64,000 nt of DNA, taken from assembly GCA_963834685.1 (NCBI GenBank), contig CAWICW010000025.1:30185-94184 (forward strand), read 5' to 3'. The notes under the pieces are model-generated. The model had not been told where the DNA came from, searched no databases, and saw nothing but the letters and a program-made list of their open reading frames with translations. The position numbers and the translations under genes were made by a program. Source of the DNA: Palsa-504 sp963834685. GTDB lineage: Bacteria; Actinomycetota; Actinomycetes; Streptosporangiales; Streptosporangiaceae. Shown here in pieces: positions 58,555-64,000 of the stretch. Every line of letters begins with the position of its first letter. Position 1 is the stretch's first letter.

Positions 58555-59987
58555 TTGGGCGTGGCGGGGGTCAGCTCCCGGCGGCTGATGGCCCGCTGCA
58601 GAGCCGACTTGTCCGGCGGCGGGGGCGCGGTCTGGACCGCGATGGCGACCAGGTCGGTGTACGCGTCCTGGCGCAGCCGCTTCAGCAGAGCCTGCGCCGA
58701 GTTCTTCAGCGTGCCGGTCAGGGCGGCCAGCGAGAGGCCGACCGCGGCCAGCACGCCGGACAGGGTCTTCGCCCAGGCCGCGGCGTCACCCACGTTGACC
58801 AGGAACAGCAAGGTGATCAGCGAGCCGAGGCCGAAGATAGTGGCCAGCAGCTGGGGCCAGAACAGCTGGAAGGCCCGGGCCAGCGTCCGGTAGTTCCGCA
58901 TCACGGCCGCCGGGCCGATCAGCGTGGTGGGGTCCTGCCCGAGAATGATCAGCTCGTACCAGCGGCGGATCTGGGCGTACAGGGCGACGCCGGCCTGGTC
59001 CGGGTGGCCCAGCCAGGACGGCGCGGCGACCACGGCCTTCCATACCTCGATCGAGCCGGCGATGGCGGACGCCGTGTACTCCCCCATGTACGCGGCCATC
59101 CGGCCGGTCAGCCGGGACAGCTCGCCGCAGCGCCGCTCGCCGAGCAGGAAGCTCCAGCTGGCCGAGCCGTGCTCCTGGCCCGGATTCAGGGCCCAGTAGG
59201 TGTCGGCCAGGCCGCGGCCCAGCTGGTAGCCGATGGCCTGCCTCTCCGACAGCGCGGCGAGCCGGTCCTGGACGTGGGCGTCGAATTGCCATAGGAGTTC
59301 GGCCAGATCGGCCCAGGGCTGGCGGGCCGCGTCGGCGAGCTCCTGCAGGCGCTGGACGATGGCCTCGGCGGCGGCCTGCTGGGTTTGCTCGCCTTGCTGG
59401 CTTTGCGGGCTTTGCGGGCTTTGCGGGCTTTGCTGGCTTTGCTGGCTTTGCTGGAGTATGCCGATGACCTGCTCGAGGGCGGCGGCCCCGGCCTCCTCGC
59501 CGGCCAAGTTGGCCTGTTCGTTTTGCAGGGCGGCTTCGGGCGCCCGGGCGGACTGGGCCGCGGCCAGGGCCTGCCGCCGCCGGGCCACCACGGCCTGCTG
59601 GACGGCCAGGCCATTGGTCAGCGCTTGGCGGGCACGCTCGGGTTCTTGCTGCCCGAGGAGGTCGAGGGCCTGCCGGAGGGCGTCGGCCGCCTTGGGCGCG
59701 CGCACGTGAGCGAGCAGCGTGGTCTTGTCGCCCAGGGCGGCGCTGAAGCTGGTGCCGTCGGGGGCGTCGTCGACGCGCAGTTCCTGGGCTAGTCCGGCGA
59801 CGACCGACTGGACCTCGATGCGGAGCTCGGTCTTCCCGCGCTCGATCCGCAGCGGCAAGGGGTGATCGACGCGATCGGGCATGCCGACCACCTCGCCGGG
59901 CGGTCCGTCCGGCCGGTTCCGGCCGCGCATCTCCGCGACCGACCAGCCCAGCCGCAGCGCGGACAGCACGTCGCGAGCGTCGTCCAT
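58551..59987 (-). CDS. Uncharacterised protein with Gln/Ser repeat, coiled coil and C-terminal membrane hairpin
   Basis: A 478-residue protein. The N-terminal part has a small beta-like region, then Ala/Arg/Gln-rich coiled coil (about 105-180), a QQS/PQS repeat tract (residues 178-198), a second helical part, and two membrane helices near residues 390-412 and 415-440 (LLATIFGLGSLITLLFLV, AKTLSGVLAAVGLSLAAL). The tail is polar. GGGAGG lies before the ATG at 59987. No family recognised. It could be a membrane-tethered cytosolic scaffold. Convergent with the Rossmann gene. Confidence 0.75.
   Translation of the reverse strand: MDDARDVLSALRLGWSVAEMRGRNRPDGPPGEVVGMPDRVDHPLPLRIERGKTELRIEVQSVVAGLAQELRVDDAPDGTSFSAALGDKTTLLAHVRAPKAADALRQALDLLGQQEPERARQALTNGLAVQQAVVARRRQALAAAQSARAPEAALQNEQANLAGEEAGAAALEQVIGILQQSQQSQQSPQSPQSPQSQQGEQTQQAAAEAIVQRLQELADAARQPWADLAELLWQFDAHVQDRLAALSERQAIGYQLGRGLADTYWALNPGQEHGSASWSFLLGERRCGELSRLTGRMAAYMGEYTASAIAGSIEVWKAVVAAPSWLGHPDQAGVALYAQIRRWYELIILGQDPTTLIGPAAVMRNYRTLARAFQLFWPQLLATIFGLGSLITLLFLVNVGDAAAWAKTLSGVLAAVGLSLAALTGTLKNSAQALLKRLRQDAYTDLVAIAVQTAPPPPDKSALQRAISRRELTPATPN
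59392..59454. repeat. 9-bp coding repeat (seven units) encoding QQS/PQS
   Basis: Units read CCTTGCTGG, three CTTTGCGGG and three CTTTGCTGG. Each encodes Gln-Gln-Ser, Pro-Gln-Ser or Gln-Gln-Gly on the minus strand. The repeat stays in frame on slippage and interrupts a coiled-coil region of the 58551-59987 gene. Confidence 0.9.
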
Positions 59988-60209
59988 GACCTCCCCCCTT
60001 CGCTGTCGCCGCTTTCGCTAAGCGGCGCCGGCGGATAAATGCGCTCAGATGAATCATGTCCTTGTCGCGCAAAGTGCGGCCGGAGGATAAGACCCGTATA
60101 TCTGGGAAGCTGGCAATCCAGACATGAAAGCCCCGGCGGCGCCGAGCCACGGCAATACCGAGCCGCCTGCCTACTCCGCCAGTGAAATCCTCTTGCCCCT
60201 CGGAAGATC

Positions 60210-60266
60210 GGAGGGGGCGGCACCCGGCCGCCCCCTCCCTCCGCCGGCCGGTCACGGCCGACGGAG
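60210..60266 (-). terminator. Tandem hairpins downstream of the S53 peptidase gene
   Basis: A perfect 12-bp stem (GGAGGGGGCGGC at 60210-60221 and its complement at 60227-60238, loop ACCCG) adjoins a second stem at 60239-60266 (CTCCGCCGGCCG with CGGCCGACGGAG, one mismatch, loop GTCA). They begin 13 bp after the peptidase stop and are strong terminator candidates. The rest of 59988-60278 holds no gene. Confidence 0.8.
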
Positions 60267-60278
60267 GTTCAGCTCTGT

Positions 60279-61802
60279 CTATCCCGCGAAGCGGGCCAGC
60301 GCCGGAACGAACAAGGCAGCGTTCACGGTGCCCCACCCGGTCGCGTTGTTGTAGGTGCCGTTGGCGGAGAAGCCAGGGACGGACACGAGGTCGGAGCTCG
60401 AGGCGCAGGCACCGTTGCTCCCGATGTCAGCGGCCTTGCAGAACGTGTAGTTGTTGGTGCCCTGGGAGATCGGCACGATGCCGTCGCGCACTCCGCTGCG
60501 GGCCATGGCGTACAGGGCCGGGTTCAGGTAGCCGAGGCTGTGCCCCGCCACCTCGTCGGCCAGGGCGACGATCCCGGAGAAGAGCGGGGAGGCTTCGCTG
60601 GTCCCGCCCACGATGCTCCAGCCGGCGACTCCCGGGTCGGTGGTGTCGTAGAAGTCGACCGCCCCGTTGACCGCGGCGCTCATCGCGATGTCAGGCGTGC
60701 CCCGGCTGTCGCCGACGGTGCCTGCGACCCCGTTCTGGAACTGCGGGCGCGAGAAGACCGTGGAGTGGCCTCCGCCGCCCGATCCCCAGGTGTAGACGGG
60801 CCCTGGCACCCCGACGGTGGAGCTGAGGTCGTTCCAGACGCTGTCCGGAGCGGTCCGGTTGCCATTAGCGTCGAGCTGTAGCTGGGTGCCGCCCACCGCG
60901 GTGACCAGCGGGTCCGACGAGGGCCAGTCGATCGCCCTGGTCGAGCTACAGCAGATCGCGTCGTTCGGGTTGGCGCAACCCGAGCTCGGTTCGCAGATGT
61001 AGTCGGTCGAGCCCTGGTCGCCGCTCGCCGCCAGGACGGTCACCCCGTGCAGGGCCGCGTTGATGTACGCGGAGCGCAGCGAGTAGATCTGGCTCGGGCT
61101 GGTGAAGGTCGACTCGTTGGCGCCGAAGCTCTGGGTGATCACGTCACCGAGGTGGTGGTCAACGACGTAGTTCTCAGCCGCCACGATCTGCGGGAACCCG
61201 TAGATGCCCTCGGTCTCCGTCACCGGGGTCTCGACCAGAAGAATGTTGGCCTCCGGGGCCATCGCGTGCGACCACTCGACGTCGAGGCTCGTCTCGTCGG
61301 TCCAGCCGTAGTAGTCGGAGCACAGATCAGGGCCGGTCGGTCTGAACTTGGACGTGCAGTTCGAGGGGTTGGTCGTGATCGGGCCCTCCGGGGTGATCAC
61401 CCGGAAGGAGGGCGGGTTGGGCAGGCCCATCCCCGCGTCGAAGTTGACCAGGTCGTTGATTATGGACGGGGAGCCGAAGGCGTCGACGATGACGATCGTC
61501 TCGCCCTGTCCCTCGATTCCCTTGGAGAACACCTGGCCCAGGTTGTAGGCCCGCTGGAGCTGGAAGACCTGGTAGCAGGCGATGCCGAAGTTCGCCTCGC
61601 AGTACGCCGTGGTCGGCGGCTGCGCCATATGGCCCGCCGCCCTGATGACGTGCCCGGCCGCAAACGGTACCGGCTGGACCGCGGCCGCCGGAGCCACCGC
61701 GGCGGCGACCGGAGCCACTGCACCGCTGCCCGCCCCGAGCGCCCCGAGCGCCGCGATCGCTACCACGGCCGCGCCGCGAACCAGTGCGCGCGAACTTCTC
61801 AT
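60279..61802 (-). CDS. Secreted S53 family (sedolisin-like) serine peptidase
   Basis: A 507-residue protein with a signal peptide (MRSSRALVRGAAVVAIAALGALGAG) and a short, Ala/Pro-rich pro-region of about 50 residues. The S53 catalytic elements are ETSLDVEW (ExxxD), the ITQSFGANES oxyanion region and GGTSEASPLFSG with the nucleophile Ser. Most S53 members have a propeptide of 150 or more residues; here it is almost absent. The Cys pairs (YCEANFGIACY, CEPSSGCANPNDAICC) suggest disulfides. GGAGG lies seven bases before ATG 61802. It probably acts outside the cell on acidic-pH substrates. Confidence 0.9.
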   Translation of the reverse strand: MRSSRALVRGAAVVAIAALGALGAGSGAVAPVAAAVAPAAAVQPVPFAAGHVIRAAGHMAQPPTTAYCEANFGIACYQVFQLQRAYNLGQVFSKGIEGQGETIVIVDAFGSPSIINDLVNFDAGMGLPNPPSFRVITPEGPITTNPSNCTSKFRPTGPDLCSDYYGWTDETSLDVEWSHAMAPEANILLVETPVTETEGIYGFPQIVAAENYVVDHHLGDVITQSFGANESTFTSPSQIYSLRSAYINAALHGVTVLAASGDQGSTDYICEPSSGCANPNDAICCSSTRAIDWPSSDPLVTAVGGTQLQLDANGNRTAPDSVWNDLSSTVGVPGPVYTWGSGGGGHSTVFSRPQFQNGVAGTVGDSRGTPDIAMSAAVNGAVDFYDTTDPGVAGWSIVGGTSEASPLFSGIVALADEVAGHSLGYLNPALYAMARSGVRDGIVPISQGTNNYTFCKAADIGSNGACASSSDLVSVPGFSANGTYNNATGWGTVNAALFVPALARFAG

Positions 61803-62234
61803 CTCAAGTCCTCCACTTCGCCGCTGTGGCCCGAACCGGGGACGCAGCCTGGGTCTGTTCACGTGCCTTCATCGGAGCAAGAACGGTAACAGACTCTAGT
61901 ACTCACAACTCACCACGAAAAGGCTCAGATTTTGACGGGCCCGCGCCCGTTCCTTCACTGTGCGGCCAGGAGGAGGTGATCTGACCGCGCGCCGCCGCAC
62001 TGCTCGCCAGGCAGGCGGCAACCGCAGCGCCCGTTCCCCAGGCATGATCGGCCGCATGACTGAGCAGGTCATCTTTGCCTGCGCCTTCCAGGTCGCGGGT
62101 AACCGGTGCGCCATCGTGGCGGCCGGGAAGGGCCTGGCTCGGACCGTAGAGCCAGTGCCCGTTCCGGATAATGATGCGGTGCCCTCGCAACCGAGAGCGC
62201 AGCACCAGATAGCACCCGGTGCTAACCTGAGGAG
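61803..62234. other. 432-bp region between the S53 gene and the VapBC-like pair
   Basis: The S53 Shine-Dalgarno site and presumably its promoter lie at the left end (AT-richer around 61890-61935). The rest shows two weak frames: plus-strand 62044-62238 and minus-strand 61903-62205 (HRIIIRNGHWLYGPSQALPG). Neither has a clear start signal or known domain, so no gene is called. The toxin-antitoxin operator is at the right end. Confidence 0.5.
62210..62224 (+). promoter_or_regulatory. Operator-like palindrome TAGCACCCGGTGCTA before the antitoxin
   Basis: Seven-base arms TAGCACC and GGTGCTA around one C. A -10-like TAACCT at 62223-62228 puts the transcription start near the GTG at 62235, so the message may be leaderless. 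Such palindromes are the usual autoregulatory sites of toxin-antitoxin pairs. Confidence 0.65.
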
Positions 62235-62504
62235 GTGACCGCTCATCCCGAGATCACCCAGCGCGACCTGCGGACCAGGTCCCGGGAGATCATGGACGCC
62301 GTCGAGCACGGGGAGTCCTTTACTGTCACCCGGGACGGCCGCCGTATCGGCGAGCTGATCCCGCTACGGAGCCGGCGCCGGTTCGTTTCCCGGCAGGAAT
62401 TCACCGCCATGTCGCGCAACGCCCCGGCTATCGATCCCGGTGCATTCCGGGCTGACCAGGACGCCGCGCAGGATCACCTGGCGGCCGACCCCTATGAACG
62501 GTGA
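62235..62504 (+). CDS. Phd/YefM-type antitoxin of a VapBC-like pair
   Basis: The 89-residue protein has the Phd/YefM N-terminus: EITQRDLRTRSREIMDAVEHGESFTVTRDGRRIGELIPL, which binds DNA, and a polar C-terminus that would wrap the toxin. The GTG at 62235 abuts GAGGAG, too close for good initiation, consistent with a leaderless start. Its end overlaps the toxin start by 11 bp. Confidence 0.9.
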   Translation: MTAHPEITQRDLRTRSREIMDAVEHGESFTVTRDGRRIGELIPLRSRRRFVSRQEFTAMSRNAPAIDPGAFRADQDAAQDHLAADPYER

Positions 62505-62961
62505 CCGTCACCGGCAGGGCATGCTCGATACCAATATCTTGATCTTGCGTCCGTGGATCGATCCCGGCGAGTTGCCGGACGAGGTAGCGATCAGCGCCAT
62601 CACGCTCGCGGAACTGTCCGCAGGGCCCCACCAGGTCCGCCGTAACGACGAGCAGGACCAGTACGACGAGCATGCCGAACGAGCCAGGCGCCTGGAAATT
62701 CTCCAGCGCGTCGAGAACGAGTTCGACCCCGTGCCGTTCGATGCCGAGGCAGCCCGCCTGTTCGGCCGTGTCACCGCGGCTGTCATCGCCGCTGGCCGCA
62801 CACCCCGCCGAAGAATCGCCGACCTGATGATCGCCTCTACCGCGATCGCCGAAGGACTGCCGCTCTACACCGCCAACCCGGATGACTACGCCGGCCTGGA
62901 CTCCCTCCTTCCCATCATCGGCGTCACACGGCCGCCAGTCCCGCGCGAACACCCCAGCTAG
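62494..62961 (+). CDS. vapC: PIN-domain ribonuclease toxin (VapC-like)
   Basis: A PIN-domain protein of 155 residues from ATG 62494. The acidic residues expected at the active site are in MLDTNILI, ISAITLAELSAG and RRIADLMIASTAIAEGLPLYTANPDDY. It would cut RNA, typically tRNA or rRNA, when freed from its antitoxin. The ATG at 62494 is preferred over 62440 because it overlaps the antitoxin end in the usual way; a start at the internal Met (MLDTN) is also possible. Confidence 0.92.
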   Translation: MNGDRHRQGMLDTNILILRPWIDPGELPDEVAISAITLAELSAGPHQVRRNDEQDQYDEHAERARRLEILQRVENEFDPVPFDAEAARLFGRVTAAVIAAGRTPRRRIADLMIASTAIAEGLPLYTANPDDYAGLDSLLPIIGVTRPPVPREHPS

Positions 62962-63138
62962 CCGCGGTAACCCGACGTCATGCGGACCGCCTCAGCGGGA
63001 ACGCCCCGGGTCGATGACATACCAGGCCCGCAAGAGGGGATCATTCCAACTCTGCCCACAGGTGCCCGGCCCGCCGACTGGTCGTCGAAGCCATCGTGGA
63101 CCTGTGATCGCGGCCGGAGGCACCACCCGATGATCTCG

Positions 63139-63411
63139 CTACAGGTCGAAGCTCCGGTATATCTCGCGGCGGTGGCCCACAGCCGCGACGGTGACCACGC
63201 GGGCGCGGTCGTCAACGGAATAGATCACCCGGTAGTCACCCGACCGTACGCGCAGGTACGGCCTGCGGCCGGTCAGGGCCGCGACACCAGCAGGGCGCGG
63301 ATCGGCAGCGAGTCCGTCGATGACCTGGGCGATCGCCTTACGGACAGACGGGTCAAGCTGCCGCAGCGAGCGGCGGGCACGCGGCCGGACATCAATGGTG
63401 TAGGCAGCCAT
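63139..63411 (-). CDS. RelE/ParE-family toxin
   Basis: A 90-residue compact protein: YTIDVRPRARRSLRQLDPSVRKAIAQVIDGLAADPRP, then RPYLRVRSGDYRVIYSVDDRARVVTVAAVGHRREIY. The basic surface and the RVRSGDYRVIY block are typical of RelE mRNA interferases. It lies 15 bp downstream of its antitoxin on the minus strand and tail-to-tail with the VapC gene, 177 bp away. Confidence 0.92.
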   Translation of the reverse strand: MAAYTIDVRPRARRSLRQLDPSVRKAIAQVIDGLAADPRPAGVAALTGRRPYLRVRSGDYRVIYSVDDRARVVTVAAVGHRREIYRSFDL

Positions 63412-63426
63412 GCCGGGCGCGCCCGC

Positions 63427-63678
63427 CTACAGATCCAGCTCGGCCTTGACCTGCTCCCAGGGAACCGGCTCGCCAGGCTCGTCCATGGCGGCGTCGGCGT
63501 CGGCGGCGTCCTCAGCGTCCTCGGCGGCGCGGAGAGCGTCGATGACAGATTCGGGCACGATGGCGGCCACCCGCTCGCCGTGAATGGTGAGATGGGTGAT
63601 GACGCCGCGGCGAGCAAGGTCCACGGCCCGCTCGATGGCGGGACTGCTGACAGGAACATCCTGTGCCGGCTCGCTCAT
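63427..63678 (-). CDS. Phd-like antitoxin paired with RelE-type toxin
   Basis: An 83-residue protein with a Phd-like core (AIERAVDLARRGVITHLTIHGERVAAIVPESVIDALRAAED) and a very acidic C-terminus (EDAADADAAMDEPGE) that probably neutralises the basic toxin. A longer frame to 63834 is rejected because the added part is Cys/Arg/Ala-rich. A TACACT -10 box at 63685-63690 (minus strand) lies six bases before the ATG, suggesting a leaderless message. Confidence 0.82.
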   Translation of the reverse strand: MSEPAQDVPVSSPAIERAVDLARRGVITHLTIHGERVAAIVPESVIDALRAAEDAEDAADADAAMDEPGEPVPWEQVKAELDL

Positions 63679-64000
63679 GGCTTCAGTGTATGCACCGGCA
63701 GTGCCAGGCACCCAGGCATCTCCCCCGGACGAAGGCGCCCGGGGCCAGCTGCTAGCCGCCGCGCCCACCCGGCACCCACATAACGCCCGCACACCGGCCA
63801 TGCAGCGCAGCGCCCGCGCGTACGGGCGCTGCACACCGCGGTTATGGTCCTGCCTGCACTAACGTGCTCGGCGTGTGCTGCCCGGTGGGACTCGCGGCGG
63901 CCCCGGTCCCGTAGACGGGGTTAAGGGGCACACGCACCCCATAGGGCGGGAGCGCCGGCCCGCCGTGGGCTGGAGGATGAGCATCGACACCGAGATCGGC
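63679..64000. other. Right-edge intergenic region with possible start of another gene
   Basis: No gene is called between 63691 and 63976. ATG at 63977, directly preceded by GGAGG, would begin a peptide MSIDTEIG that runs off the window. The Shine-Dalgarno site is too close to be ideal, so the call is weak. The stretch around 63910 (CCCGTAGACGGG) can form a short hairpin; the same 12-mer occurs near 22052. Confidence 0.3.

Noticed and set aside
61903..62238. Small frames on both strands upstream of the VapBC-like pair
   Set aside because: They overlap each other, lack ribosome sites and show no family features.

Overview
The window is uniformly very GC-rich DNA with many GTG starts, stop/start overlaps of the ATGA and GTGA type, and gene families typical of filamentous soil Actinomycetota: MmyB-type XRE regulators, a DUF574 methyltransferase, a membrane-anchored PknB-type kinase, tricorn proteases, F420/FMN luciferase-fold oxidoreductases and many two-component systems. 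A Streptosporangiales- or Streptomyces-like bacterium fits, but the sequence alone does not fix the genus. I found no rRNA, tRNA, CRISPR array, insertion sequence or prophage. The window reads as chromosome, with a toxin-antitoxin-rich patch at the right edge.

Left part (1-25 kb). A helix-turn-helix citrate synthase (cut by the left edge) is divergent from a homocitrate synthase-like enzyme. An M55 D-aminopeptidase, a VOC protein, an HhH-GPD DNA-repair protein, a GNAT, a TMEM175-like channel and a histidine-phosphatase-fold protein follow. Next is a tight five-gene operon (DUF4129, unknown, MoxR ATPase, DUF58, unknown), probably an envelope-associated chaperone or assembly module. A reductive pyrimidine/hydantoin degradation operon (nitrilase-type amidohydrolase, dihydropyrimidinase, luciferase-fold oxidoreductase) comes after it. 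Then come a membrane SGNH hydrolase, a flippase-like protein carrying a pseudokinase, ssuD, an lldD-lysE operon, an XRE/membrane-protein pair with a perfect palindromic operator, a HAD phosphatase and 6-phosphogluconolactonase.

Middle part (25-46 kb). A fused alpha-beta 2-oxoacid dehydrogenase E1 stands alone. The following minus-strand block reads ABC ATPase, ABC permease, NarL-type sensor kinase, response regulator, two tandem tricorn proteases, signal peptidase II. It resembles an envelope-stress (LiaSR-like) module with proteases appended. Upstream lie a Ser/Thr kinase and a gamma-glutamyltransferase, the latter divergent from a DUF885 metallopeptidase and a PCuAC-like lipoprotein. Two features stand out: a 12-bp coding minisatellite that lengthens the ATP lid of the sensor kinase, and tracts of perfect identity between the two tricorn genes that suggest gene conversion.

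Right part (46-64 kb). Here are a DUF574 methyltransferase, an XRE regulator, a metallo-beta-lactamase-fold pseudogene with an internal deletion, two cyclic-nucleotide-domain proteins, a 3'-truncated hydrolase facing a P450/hydrolase pair, an MFS exporter whose 3' end overlaps an OmpR-type two-component system, a 36-codon membrane protein, two unknown genes whose stop codons share one CTAG, a secreted S53 peptidase and two Phd-type toxin-antitoxin pairs. Across the window there are at least seven peptidases (M55, two tricorns, GGT, DUF885, S53, LspA), so peptide turnover is a recurring theme. The best candidates for something undescribed are the ABC/two-component/tricorn locus with its repeat-expanded kinase, the HTH-citrate synthase/homocitrate synthase switch, and the pair of uncharacterised genes at 57-60 kb.
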